The notes under the pieces: model-generated
What the model was told of the DNA's origin: nothing
Database searches by the model: none
The model's input: only the letters and a program-made list of their open reading frames with translations
Program-made: the position numbers and the translations under genes
Shown here: positions 1 to 7,862 of the stretch, piece after piece
Layout of the letters: each line of letters begins with the position of its first letter
Numbering within the stretch: the first letter of the stretch is position 1
DNA from: an uncultured Collinsella sp.
GTDB lineage: Bacteria > Actinomycetota > Coriobacteriia > Coriobacteriales > Coriobacteriaceae
NCBI GenBank assembly: GCA_900547835.1
Contig: URIJ01000052.1
Span: 1 to 11,830, forward strand
Reading direction: 5' to 3'
Length of the DNA: 11,830 nucleotides

Positions 1-552
1 CTCGTGGCCGATAGCGCCGATGTTGCGCTCTTCAACGAGCCATTTGATGGCGTCGAGATCCCAGCCGGGGTAGTGGGGCTGGCCGTCCTCGTCCTTGTTT
101 TCGAGGTCGGCGAGCTTGGACCAGTCGGAGCGGAAGGCGACGAAAGCGTCCTCGGGAATGCGACCGTGCTCGTCCTCCCAAGCCTTGAGGTCATCGATGG
201 TCAGGATAAAGTCGGGGTTTGCGCCGCACTCCTCGTGCTTGTCGATGACGCAGAACGGATGCATAAACTCGATAGGTTCGATCTCGCCAAGGGAGCGGCC
301 ATCGACATGGAAGTGGCGCGGCGCGTCGACGTGGGTGCCGTACTGCGAGGCGACCGAATACTGGAAGCAGCGCATGGGCGCGAGCATGTCCTCGGGCGTG
401 TCGGGCAGATAATCGAAAAGCTTGGTGGACTCGAACGGCTTAAAGCCAAACCAGTGCGGGGTATCGCACGAAAGCGTATGGGTGAGGTCGACCCAGCGAT
501 AATCGGTGCTTTTGAGCTGGGAGGCGAGGTTCCAAAGGTCGAGCGCGGGCAT
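1..552 (-). CDS. Cyclase family protein (kynurenine formamidase-like), 3' end outside window
   Basis: The first 184 codons are present; the frame is still open at position 1. The protein starts MPALDLWNLASQ and carries the family's metal-binding signature QYGTHVDAPRHF at residues 70-81 (His74, Asp76 and His80 as likely ligands), preceded by VDLTHTLSCDTPHW at residues 21-34. This pattern belongs to the cyclase/kynurenine formamidase superfamily (PF04199), metal-dependent hydrolases that open N-formylkynurenine or cyclic amides and lactones. The true substrate cannot be told from sequence, and no tryptophan-catabolism genes are visible. The ATG at 552-550 is chosen because GAAAGGAG lies just upstream (complement of 559-566). 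It is divergent from the aldo/keto reductase. A six-frame scan misses this gene easily because it has no stop inside the window. Family assignment is confident; substrate is not. Confidence 0.9.
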   Translation of the reverse strand, partial: MPALDLWNLASQLKSTDYRWVDLTHTLSCDTPHWFGFKPFESTKLFDYLPDTPEDMLAPMRCFQYSVASQYGTHVDAPRHFHVDGRSLGEIEPIEFMHPFCVIDKHEECGANPDFILTIDDLKAWEDEHGRIPEDAFVAFRSDWSKLADLENKDEDGQPHYPGWDLDAIKWLVEERNIGAIGHE

Positions 553-598
553 GGGCGACTCCTTTCATCGGGCTTTTTGCTGATGTTAAAGCGGTGCC

Positions 599-628
599 GT
601 GACAGCTCGATTTCTGCTGCGTTACGAT
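599..628 (+). promoter_or_regulatory. Possible promoter for the aldo/keto reductase
   Basis: GTGACA (599-604) and TACGAT (623-628) are separated by 18 bp, matching the sigma70 -35 and -10 consensus at 5/6 and 4/6 positions. This is the best candidate in the 163-bp divergent gap 553-715. I saw no convincing opposing promoter for the cyclase gene, and nothing else in the gap. The match is weak enough to be chance. Confidence 0.3.
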
Positions 629-715
629 ACGTTCTCGATTGCGATTCCACGATGTTTCGGCTGCGTGACCATTGTGTTTCGCCTTGCCGGGGCGCTGATG
701 GCGAAGGGAGGGGCC

Positions 716-1906
716 GTGCAATATCGCGTTGACCCCAAAAGCGGCAACCGTATCTCGGCGTTGGGTCTGGGCTGCATGAGGTTTCCCGGTGCGCCGGGAC
801 GTCCGGATGCGAAGACAGCCGATGCCATCATTTCCCGTGCGGTGGAGCAGGGGATTAACTACCTGGACACGGCCTATCTCTATCCCGGCAACGAGGCGTG
901 CGTGGGTGCGTCGCTTGAGCGCCTGGGCTTGCGCGACCAGGTTTTGCTCGCAACCAAGCTGCCGCATGCTTCGTGCAAATGCGCGGAGGATTTCGACCGG
1001 TTCTTCGACGAGCAACTGCGCCGCCTACGGACTGACCATATCGACTATTACCTCATGCACAACATTACCTCGCCCGCCCAGTGGGAACGTGTGGTGGCAT
1101 TGGGCATTGAGGACTGGATCGCGTGTCAAAAGGCGGCGGGGCGCATTCGCCAGATTGGTTTTTCGTACCACGGCAGCGCGGTGGATTTCCTGACGATGCT
1201 TGACGCATATGACTGGGATTTTTGCCAGATACAGTACAACTATGCCGGCGAGCGTTACCAAGCGGGAACGGCAGGACTCATGGCGGCTGCGGAGCGCGGG
1301 CTCGCGGTGTTTGTGATGGAGCCGCTGCTGGGCGGGCGTTTAGCGGGCAAGCTGCCGCCACGGGCCCGCGCTGTGCTCGATAGTGCCCGTGACCCGCATT
1401 TGCGCACTCCTGCCGCCTGGGGTCTTTCGTGGGTGTGGAATCATCCTCAGGTGACGATGCTGCTTTCGGGTATGACCGATATCGCGCAGGTGGATGAGAA
1501 TTCGTCACTGGCAGACCTCGCGTTGCCGAATTCGATGACGGCCAACCAGCTCGACACGATTGCGCGCGTGTTGATGGAGTTTGAGAAATCGAACCGTGTG
1601 CCCTGCACGGGATGCGGCTATTGCATGCCGTGCCCTAAAGGCATCAATATCCCTGGATGTTTTGCCGCCTACAACGCAAGCTATGCGCACAGCTGGTTTA
1701 CGGGGCTGTCTCAATACTTTACGGCGAGCGCGGTGCGCACAAGCGAGCCCAAGTTGGTGAGCAATTGCGTCAAATGCGGCAAATGCGCGCGGCACTGCCC
1801 GCAGCACATCGATATTCCCGAGCGTCTCGACGATGTGCGCCGACGTTTCCAGCCTGGTCCCGTGACGGCGGTGCTTAAGGCCTTCGGCAAAACGCGCTCC
1901 TCATGA
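716..1906 (+). CDS. Aldo/keto reductase with C-terminal 2x[4Fe-4S] ferredoxin-like domain
   Basis: A 396-residue protein with an N-terminal aldo/keto reductase barrel. The tetrad is visible: Asp51 and Tyr56 in NYLDTAYLYPG, Lys81 in ATKLP, His115 in YLMHN. The C-terminus has two iron-sulfur motifs: CTGCGYCMPCP (Cys297, 300, 303, 306) and CVKCGKCARHCP (Cys351, 354, 357, 361). Such fused proteins are common in strict anaerobes and probably couple carbonyl reduction to a ferredoxin or flavin donor; the substrate is unknown. The frame opens at GTG 599, but I place the start at GTG 716: AAGGGAGGGG at 704-713 is well spaced, and MQYRVDPKSGNRISALGLGCMRFP is the typical family N-terminus. The 39 codons upstream have no family match. 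The TGA stop at 1904-1906 lies inside the conserved left flank of hairpin element copy 1, so the element directly abuts this gene. Confidence 0.93.
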   Translation: MQYRVDPKSGNRISALGLGCMRFPGAPGRPDAKTADAIISRAVEQGINYLDTAYLYPGNEACVGASLERLGLRDQVLLATKLPHASCKCAEDFDRFFDEQLRRLRTDHIDYYLMHNITSPAQWERVVALGIEDWIACQKAAGRIRQIGFSYHGSAVDFLTMLDAYDWDFCQIQYNYAGERYQAGTAGLMAAAERGLAVFVMEPLLGGRLAGKLPPRARAVLDSARDPHLRTPAAWGLSWVWNHPQVTMLLSGMTDIAQVDENSSLADLALPNSMTANQLDTIARVLMEFEKSNRVPCTGCGYCMPCPKGINIPGCFAAYNASYAHSWFTGLSQYFTASAVRTSEPKLVSNCVKCGKCARHCPQHIDIPERLDDVRRRFQPGPVTAVLKAFGKTRSS

Positions 1907-1991
1907 CCCTTTTATAACTTGCGGTGGAATAGTTCCTGTTTGCGGCAGAATAGGGGCCAAACAGGAACTATTTCACCGCAACTGAAGGGGG
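1903..1991 (+). repeat. Structured hairpin element, copy 1 (between AKR and Gfo/Idh genes)
   Basis: Positions 1919-1942 pair with 1958-1981 to give a 24-bp stem whose only non-Watson-Crick pair is G1927-T1973, which is G-U in plus-strand RNA. The loop is 15 nt (1943-1957). The outer stem half (TTGCGGTGGAATA / TATTTCACCGCAA) is identical in copy 2; the inner half (GTTCCTG / CAGGAAC) is not. CCCTT at 1907-1911 can also pair with AAGGG at 1985-1989, closing an outer helix that contains the ribosome binding site (GAAGGGGG, 1984-1991) of the next gene. No T-tract follows on either strand, so it is not a standard terminator. It could be a regulatory RNA, a REP/MITE-like DNA repeat, or a protein-binding hairpin. 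Structure is seen directly; function is unknown. Confidence 0.9.
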
Positions 1992-1996
1992 CTGTC

Positions 1997-3016
1997 GTGG
2001 GTCATCGGGATTCATGTGATGATTTGCGTGAGGTTCGTTGGGGCGTTTTGGGCGCTGGACACATTTCGCATCGATTTGCATCGTCGCTCAAGGAGGTGGA
2101 CGGGGCACGGCTTGTGGCTGCCGCCGGCCGCACTCCTTCGCATGTTGAGGAGTTTTGCAGGGCGTTTTCGATTGATGCCGCGCACAGTTATGCCACGGCT
2201 GACGATAGCGGCGATGTGGCTTATGATGCGCTGATTGCCGACCCCGATGTCGACGCAATCTACTTGGCTCTTCCGCATGGCATGCATGCGCATTGGGTCT
2301 GTCGGGCACTGCGCGCGGGAAAGGCCGTGCTGTGCGAAAAGCCGGCCGTTTTGAGTGAGGAAGAGGCTCTCTCGATTGCCTCCACCTCTCGTGAGCGCGG
2401 CGTGCTGTTTATGGAGGCGATGAAGAATCGGTTTTGCCCGATGCGCACTCGCGTGAAGGACTTGCTTGCGTCGGGTGAGCTTGGCCGTATTGTCTCGATT
2501 GAAAGCGTGCAAAAGCTCGATTACGGCGAGCCTCCTTCGGGCTATCTGCTTGATTCGTTGCAGGGCGGCTGTCTATATGACATGGGCTGCTATGCGGTCG
2601 GTTGGTTTGAGGATTTGCTCGCGGGCGCGTGCGAGGTTTCATCCCGTGAAGTTCGCTGGCGTGACGTATCAGGCGGCCGCGTCGATTGGGCCGACGAGAT
2701 CCGTATGAGCGTCGGCGGTATACCCATTCATATGGTGTGCGACGGCAAAGCAGCATATGAAAGCCGCTTAACGATTGCCTGCGAACGGGGATCGTTGGAA
2801 ATCGAGCGCCTCCATCGCCCCGAGCGTGCCCATGTGAAGTACTCCGACGGACGAATGCTCGAAATCGACGCCCCATTTGAGGTCGATGATTTTTACGGTG
2901 AAGCTTCGCATGCGACCCAGCTCATCCGGGCGGGGAAACTCGAGAGTCCCGTCATGCCCCTTGCCGCCACACAGCGCTGCGCGCAGATCATCGATGCGAT
3001 TCGCTTGACGCTCTAG
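1997..3016 (+). CDS. Gfo/Idh/MocA family NAD(P)-dependent oxidoreductase
   Basis: A 339-residue protein. The Rossmann fold begins at once with VRWGVLGAGHIS (GxGxxx loop, residues 18-23), followed by the family's CEKPAVLSEEEA motif (EKP at 114-116, the lysine being the conserved active-site residue) and LPHGMHAHW at 92-100. The LYDMGCYAV stretch resembles dihydrodiol dehydrogenase-like members. The C-terminal half is the mixed alpha/beta substrate domain. These enzymes oxidise or reduce sugars, inositols or diols using NAD(P); the substrate is not deducible. I chose GTG 1997 because GAAGGGGG (1984-1991) is correctly spaced. Starting at TTG 1919 would translate the hairpin element itself, giving a non-family N-terminus. 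It lies between two copies of the element and is probably co-transcribed with, or separately controlled from, its neighbours by them. Confidence 0.92.
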   Translation: MGHRDSCDDLREVRWGVLGAGHISHRFASSLKEVDGARLVAAAGRTPSHVEEFCRAFSIDAAHSYATADDSGDVAYDALIADPDVDAIYLALPHGMHAHWVCRALRAGKAVLCEKPAVLSEEEALSIASTSRERGVLFMEAMKNRFCPMRTRVKDLLASGELGRIVSIESVQKLDYGEPPSGYLLDSLQGGCLYDMGCYAVGWFEDLLAGACEVSSREVRWRDVSGGRVDWADEIRMSVGGIPIHMVCDGKAAYESRLTIACERGSLEIERLHRPERAHVKYSDGRMLEIDAPFEVDDFYGEASHATQLIRAGKLESPVMPLAATQRCAQIIDAIRLTL

Positions 3017-3061
3017 GCTGCGGTGCTGGTGCTCAAGAAGGCTCGGCGGACCGTGCCCCCG

Positions 3062-3152
3062 ATGCCCCTTTTATATCTTGCGGTGGAATACGGTCTGTTT
3101 GCGCCAAAATAAGGCACCAATAGACCGTATTTCACCGCAACTGATGAGGGGG
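3062..3152 (+). repeat. Structured hairpin element, copy 2 (between Gfo/Idh gene and nfo)
   Basis: Aligned without gaps to copy 1 over 83 nt (3062-3144 against 1903-1985), it has 66 identical positions. The stem 3078-3101 / 3117-3140 has outer halves identical to copy 1, an inner arm CGGTCTG / TAGACCG, two G-T pairs (3086/3132, 3097/3121) and one mismatch (3100/3118). Four left-arm changes from copy 1 (3091-3094) are each matched by the complementary change on the right (3127-3124). The 15-nt loop holds GCC/GGC that could form a small inner hairpin. CCCCT at 3065-3069 can pair with AGGGG at 3147-3151, again overlapping the ribosome binding site of the downstream gene. Orientation relative to the next gene is the same as in copy 1. 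The rest of the 3017-3160 gap shows nothing recognisable. Confidence 0.9.
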
Positions 3153-3160
3153 AGCTGGAG

Positions 3161-4027
3161 ATGCTGACGATCGGGTGTCATCTTTCGACGACGAAGGGCT
3201 ATCGGGCAATGGGGGAGACGGCGTTGTCCATTGGCGCCAATACCTTTGCGTTCTTTACGCGCAACCCGCGCGGTGGCAAGGCAAAAGACCTTGACATGGA
3301 TGACGTGGCGGCTCTGCGCGAGCTTATGTCGCAAAACGACTTTGGACCGCTGGTGGCGCATGCCCCGTATACCTACAACCCCTGTTCTGCCAAAGAGCGG
3401 GCGCGCGAGTTCGCCTTGGAGGCTATGGCAGAGGACCTGCGGCGCATGGAGGCGCTGCCCGGCAACTACTACAACTTCCATCCCGGTGCGCATGTGGGGC
3501 AGGGCTCCGACGCCGGCATTCAGATGATTGTCGACGCCCTGTGTCAGGTGATGTTTGAGGGCCAGCAGACGACGGTGCTGCTCGAGACCATGTCGGGCAA
3601 GGGCACCGAGGTGGGCCGCAGCTTTGAGGAACTGGCGCTCATCATTGAGGGTGTTGCCGGCAAACGCCCCGAGCTGTCGGCCAAGCTGGGCGTTTGCCTA
3701 GACACCTGCCATGTGAATGACGCCGGCTATGACATCGTCCACGATCTTGACGGTGTGCTTGACGAGTTCGATCGTGTGGTGGGTATCGAGCGCCTGCGCG
3801 CCGTACACATCAATGACTCCAAGAATCCCTGCGGCGCCCATAAGGACCGCCACGAGTGCATCGGTAAGGGCTACCTGGGTGGTGAAGAGTTTGGCGGCGG
3901 TATGCAGGTTATGCAGAATATTGTATCGAATGGCCACTTGCGTTCGCTGCCGTTTATTTTGGAGACTCCGAACGAACTTGCAGGTTATGCAGCTGAAATT
4001 AGACTATTAAGGTCATTGCAGCAGTAA
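3161..4027 (+). CDS. nfo: Deoxyribonuclease IV (AP endonuclease, Nfo family)
   Basis: A 288-residue protein, the normal length for endonuclease IV, which cleaves 5' of abasic sites in base-excision repair. All metal-ligand motifs are in order: VAHAPYTYN (His67), NFHPGAHVG (His107), LLETMSGKG (Glu142), CLDTCHVNDAGYD (Asp181, His184), VHINDSKNPCGAHKDRHE (His216, Asp229, His231) and FILETP (Glu268). These correspond to the tri-zinc set known from E. coli Nfo. ATG 3161 is preceded by GAGGGGGAG (3146-3154), part of the right flank of hairpin element copy 2. The gene is not functionally tied to the oxidoreductase upstream. No terminator is evident in the 61 bp after the stop before the next promoter. 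The identification is very secure. Confidence 0.98.
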   Translation: MLTIGCHLSTTKGYRAMGETALSIGANTFAFFTRNPRGGKAKDLDMDDVAALRELMSQNDFGPLVAHAPYTYNPCSAKERAREFALEAMAEDLRRMEALPGNYYNFHPGAHVGQGSDAGIQMIVDALCQVMFEGQQTTVLLETMSGKGTEVGRSFEELALIIEGVAGKRPELSAKLGVCLDTCHVNDAGYDIVHDLDGVLDEFDRVVGIERLRAVHINDSKNPCGAHKDRHECIGKGYLGGEEFGGGMQVMQNIVSNGHLRSLPFILETPNELAGYAAEIRLLRSLQQ

Positions 4028-4088
4028 TGACTGTCACAAAGTAGAGTATTCCATTCACGTTATGGGTTTGTTTCAATCAGTTTTCTCA

Positions 4089-4117
4089 TTGCAGATTCGT
4101 AATTCCGGGTGCATAAT
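4089..4117 (+). promoter_or_regulatory. Sigma70-type promoter of the ABC importer operon
   Basis: TTGCAG (4089-4094) and CATAAT (4112-4117) are separated by exactly 17 bp, an almost ideal vegetative promoter. Transcription would start near 4124, leaving a leader of about 50 nt before the binding-protein gene. The rest of the gap 4028-4174 is AT-rich and shows no clear operator or terminator. Confidence 0.75.
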
Positions 4118-4174
4118 AGCCAACAGTTTTTGCAGACCTCTGAATCAAACGAGGTCACCGGAAGGAGACTGATT

Positions 4175-5035
4175 ATGAAGCTGAAGAAGCTTGGCGCATT
4201 TGCCGCCACGGGTGCTATGGCGCTCGCCCTTGCTCTGACGGGCTGCGGTTCGTCCAACGCCACCTCTGGTTCTGATGCCGGTTCCAGCAGCTCTGACGAC
4301 GCTAAGGTCGAGAAGGTCGACGGCTCCAAGGAGTACGCGCTCGTCAAGGACGGCACGCTGACCGTCGGCACCTCTGCCGAGTACGCGCCGTTTGAGTACA
4401 AGGATGACAACGGCGACTACCAGGGCTTTGACCTTGAGCTCATCAAGGCTATCGGTGACAAGCTGGGCCTGGATGTCGAGTACGTCAACAATGACTTTGA
4501 CACGCTGGTTCCGGGTGTCGCTTCGGGCGCCAAGTATGACGTTTCCATCGCGGCTATCACCGACACGCCCGAGCGTGAGAAGGAAGTCACTTTCTCCGAT
4601 TCCTACTACATGGACGATCAGGCTATCGTGACCAAGGTCGATAACACCGACATCACGGCCGACAACTACAGCGAGAAGCTCAACAACGCCGACGCTACCA
4701 TCATCGTCCAGTCTGGCTCGACCGCCGAGGCCTTTGCCCAGGAGAACTTCCCCAAGGCCAAGATCGTCCCCTACAAGGACGCCACCGAGTGCTTCAGCGC
4801 CCTGCAGTCCGATAAGGGCGACGCTGTAGTTACCAACCGCTCCGTTGCCAGCCAGCTGACCGCCGAGCAGTTCAACACCTGCCAGACCATCAAGCAGATC
4901 AGCACCGGCGAGGAGTACGCCATCGCCATCAACCAGGGCAATACCAAGCTCAAGGACGACATCAATCAGGCCATCAAGGACCTGACCGACGACGGTACCG
5001 TCGACGCCCTCATGGCTAAGTACAATATCAAGTAA
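4175..5035 (+). CDS. Amino-acid ABC transporter substrate-binding lipoprotein (SBP_bac_3 family)
   Basis: A 286-residue extracytoplasmic solute receptor. A lipoprotein signal peptide (MKLKKLGAFAATG...) ends in the lipobox LTGC, with Cys24 as the lipidated residue, followed by a Ser/Asp-rich linker (25-45). The mature domain shows the PF00497 pattern: TLTVGTSAEYAPFEY (61-75), GFDLELIKAIGDKLG (84-98), and DVSIAAITDTPEREKEVTFSD (122-142), in which Arg134 is the usual carboxylate-binding arginine. It delivers a polar amino acid or related compound to the permease and ATPase downstream; which one cannot be read from sequence. The frame extends upstream to 4109, but ATG 4175 has GAAGGAG at 4161-4167 and gives the signal peptide, so it is the start. 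First gene of a three-gene operon, followed by two hairpins that probably keep its expression above that of the membrane parts. Confidence 0.96.
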   Translation: MKLKKLGAFAATGAMALALALTGCGSSNATSGSDAGSSSSDDAKVEKVDGSKEYALVKDGTLTVGTSAEYAPFEYKDDNGDYQGFDLELIKAIGDKLGLDVEYVNNDFDTLVPGVASGAKYDVSIAAITDTPEREKEVTFSDSYYMDDQAIVTKVDNTDITADNYSEKLNNADATIIVQSGSTAEAFAQENFPKAKIVPYKDATECFSALQSDKGDAVVTNRSVASQLTAEQFNTCQTIKQISTGEEYAIAINQGNTKLKDDINQAIKDLTDDGTVDALMAKYNIK

Positions 5036-5057
5036 AACAGCTACTTGATTGCGCGCG

Positions 5058-5084
5058 GGCCCTTTCCGTTTTGCGGAGAGGGCC
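5058..5084 (+). terminator. Intra-operon hairpin after the binding-protein gene
   Basis: GGCCCTTTCCG (5058-5068) pairs with CGGAGAGGGCC (5074-5084) over 11 bp with one G-U pair and a TTTTG loop; only TTT follows. It is likely an mRNA-stabilising or leaky attenuating hairpin 22 nt after the stop codon. Confidence 0.6.
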
Positions 5085-5098
5085 TTTGCGCTTCTCTT

Positions 5099-5124
5099 GA
5101 CGGAGAGCGTTTCCGTCTCTTTTT
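5099..5124 (+). terminator. Second intra-operon hairpin with T-tract (leaky terminator)
   Basis: GACGGA (5099-5104) pairs with TCCGTC (5112-5117), extended by a G-T pair, and TCTTTTT follows (5118-5124). This has the shape of an intrinsic terminator but is short. It lies 28 nt before the permease start, so it must be partly read through if the operon is polycistronic. Confidence 0.5.
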
Positions 5125-5152
5125 GCCGGCAACTTCTACGATAGGAGCCACC

Positions 5153-6514
5153 TTGTCTCGACTGAACAAAGGGGCCGCGGAACAGCGTTTTTCACTGCCC
5201 GCCTTGCTCCAAAAGCTAGCCTGCGTCATGGCCGTGGCGCTCGCGCTGGTGTGCGCGGGGGCATATGCGCCCACGACCGCCCAGGCGCTTGAGACCGCAA
5301 AGATTACCGCCCGACCCAACACCGGTTCGGGCAGCGCTGTGGTCGGCGGCACCGAGACGCGCATTACCTGGGAAGTTCAGGCCGATGCCGACGAGGAGCT
5401 GAGCGGTCTTTCGCTGACGTTTGTTGACGGCACGACGTTTGGTGCCGATGACACGCGATTGACGATGCTCTCGGGCGAGGACCTCATGGATCGTACGCCC
5501 ATGAAACCCACGTGCAAGGCTGACGGCCAGACGCTCAAGATCGACTTTGGCGAGACGGCGCCTGCCGGCGGCTTTTTCCGTGTCGAGGTTTACGGCGTGA
5601 CCTTCCCCGTCGAGGGCGGCGATGAGGCCTTTAGCGGCACCTATACGCTCGCCGACGGGTCGACCAAGAAGATCTCCAAGATCCCGTCGGTGGAGATCAA
5701 GGGCGTGACGGCCTTCGATAACTTCCTGGCTGACCTTAAGGAGCAGCCGTGGGTCGAGGCATGGAATTCCAACATGTTCCTGCGCCTGTTCTTGAACCCG
5801 GTCATTTTGGTCCAGAGCCTGCCGATCGTCTTCAAAGGCTTCCTCATGTCGCTCTCGATCGTGCTCGTGGCGTTTCCGCTGGCAATTCCCTTTGGTTTTG
5901 CCCTGTCGCTCATGCGCATCTCCAAGTCGCGCATCCTGCGTTGCCTTGCCGGCATCTATGTGAATATCATCCGTGGTACGCCGGCGTTCCTGCAGATCTA
6001 CATCGCGTTCTTTGGCCTGCCGCTGGCCGGCGTCAAGGTTGACGACTATGTGCTGGGCGTCATCGTCATGGCCATGAATTCGTCTGCCTATCTGTGTGAG
6101 ATCTTCCGCGCCGGTATTCAGTCGATCCCCAAGGGCCAGAACGAGGCCGCGCGCTCGCTGGGCATGAACGCCTTCCAGACACTGCTCTACGTTATGATTC
6201 CGCAGACGTTCCGCAATGTTTTGCCTACGCTGACCAGCGAGTTTATCTTGCTTTACAAGGATACGTCGCTGCTTGCCGCCGTGGGTGTGGTCGAGATCGT
6301 CATGAACGCCCGTACCATCGTGGCCACGACGGGCTCCATTACACCGTACGTGGTTGCCGCCCTGTTCTATCTGGTCATCACCCTGCCGCTCGCTCGCTTG
6401 GTGAGCGGTCTTGAGGCGAGGCTTTTGGGCACGGCCGAGACCAAGAAGAAGCGTCCCGCCAAGAGCGCCGGGCAGGTCGTCGCGACGCCCGCCGATCACA
6501 TCGCCGGTCTGTAA
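5153..6514 (+). CDS. Amino-acid ABC transporter permease with extracytoplasmic N-terminal domain
   Basis: A 453-residue protein. Residues about 22-39 are a signal-anchor or signal peptide (ACVMAVALALVCAGAYA), followed by about 140 residues (45-184) rich in Gly, Thr and Asp that look like an all-beta extracytoplasmic domain. After that comes a HisMQ-type permease with several membrane helices (about 210-420) and the EAA loop EAARSLGMNAFQTLLYVMIPQ around 331-351, which contacts the ATPase. Ordinary permeases of this family are 220-250 residues and lack the beta domain. The C-tail is Lys-rich (KKKRPAKS). The start is TTG 5153: TAGGAG (5142-5147) is well placed, while the longer frame from 5045 runs through the two hairpins. 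The stop sits 12 nt before the ATPase start, within a perfect AAGGAGGT ribosome binding site. Confidence 0.93.
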   Translation: MSRLNKGAAEQRFSLPALLQKLACVMAVALALVCAGAYAPTTAQALETAKITARPNTGSGSAVVGGTETRITWEVQADADEELSGLSLTFVDGTTFGADDTRLTMLSGEDLMDRTPMKPTCKADGQTLKIDFGETAPAGGFFRVEVYGVTFPVEGGDEAFSGTYTLADGSTKKISKIPSVEIKGVTAFDNFLADLKEQPWVEAWNSNMFLRLFLNPVILVQSLPIVFKGFLMSLSIVLVAFPLAIPFGFALSLMRISKSRILRCLAGIYVNIIRGTPAFLQIYIAFFGLPLAGVKVDDYVLGVIVMAMNSSAYLCEIFRAGIQSIPKGQNEAARSLGMNAFQTLLYVMIPQTFRNVLPTLTSEFILLYKDTSLLAAVGVVEIVMNARTIVATTGSITPYVVAALFYLVITLPLARLVSGLEARLLGTAETKKKRPAKSAGQVVATPADHIAGL

Positions 6515-6526
6515 GGAGGTCCTATC

Positions 6527-7279
<753 letters not shown>

Positions 7280-7300
7280 CCGGTTGATGTAACTGCCGTT

Positions 7301-7346
7301 ACAAAAGAGCGGGGGCTGGACTTGAATCCAGCCCCCGCTCTTTTGT
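7301..7346. terminator. Bidirectional intrinsic terminator between ABC operon and flavodoxin
   Basis: A perfect 20-bp stem: 7301-7320 (ACAAAAGAGCGGGGGC...) pairs with 7327-7346 around the loop CTTGAA. The CG-rich core is flanked by AAAA on the left and TTTT on the right, so it can terminate the plus-strand ABC operon and the convergent minus-strand flavodoxin operon. Confidence 0.95.
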
Positions 7347-7396
7347 AGGGATGGGGATGCGCTTTGATGCAGGCTCTTTTGGAGGTCCTGGGCTCG

Positions 7397-7816
7397 TTAC
7401 GCGAGCTCGGCTCCGAGGGCCTTGCAGGCCGCCTCGCCCTCATCGTCGGGCGCATCGTAGCAAATGACGGAGTCCACGACGTTGACGCCGGCCTCGTCGG
7501 CGTCGGCCTTCCAGTTGTCCATCCACTCGCCCTCGGCCCACGAATAGGAGCCAAAGAGGACGACCTTCTTGTCGCCGAGGGTCTCCTTGACCTCGTCCCA
7601 CATAGGCAGAAACTCGTCATACTCAAGCTCCTCGGAGCCCATGGCGGGGCAGCCGAAGGCGAAGGCATCATATTCGGCGGCCTTGTCGGCAGAGAAGTCG
7701 GCGCAGGGGATGACCTCGGTCTCGGCACCCGCGGACGTGGCGCCTTCGGCGACGAGGTTTGCCATGGCCTCGGTGTTGCCCGTGCCGCTCCAGTAGACGA
7801 CGGCGATCTTGCTCAT
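7397..7816 (-). CDS. Short-chain flavodoxin
   Basis: A 139-residue FMN electron carrier. The FMN-phosphate loop SGTGNTE is at residues 10-16 directly after the first strand KIAVVYW. The two isoalloxazine-flanking loops are GCPAMGSEELEYDEF (55-69) and GSYSWAEGEWMD (89-100), where Tyr91 and Trp93 are aromatic candidates. This length and the lack of a long-chain insertion fit Clostridium/Desulfovibrio-type flavodoxins. It would replace ferredoxin in low-potential electron transfer, often under iron limitation. ATG at 7816-7814 has AAAGGA upstream (complement of 7823-7828). It is the second gene after DUF3793 with a 46-bp gap, so the two are probably one transcript. Ends 51 nt from the shared terminator. 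Confidence 0.96.
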   Translation of the reverse strand: MSKIAVVYWSGTGNTEAMANLVAEGATSAGAETEVIPCADFSADKAAEYDAFAFGCPAMGSEELEYDEFLPMWDEVKETLGDKKVVLFGSYSWAEGEWMDNWKADADEAGVNVVDSVICYDAPDDEGEAACKALGAELA

Positions 7817-7862
7817 GTTGAGTCCTTTCAGTTGTGCGGCAGGTTGCCACGGCTTCTATGTT

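Noticed and set aside
1919..1981. Hairpin as a rho-independent terminator for the aldo/keto reductase
   Set aside because: No T-tract follows on either strand, the stem is AT-containing and long, and the same element recurs before another gene with compensating changes.
1919..1996. N-terminal extension of the Gfo/Idh protein from TTG 1919
   Set aside because: It would translate the hairpin element; copy 2 of the element has no matching reading frame into nfo, and GTG 1997 has a proper ribosome binding site.
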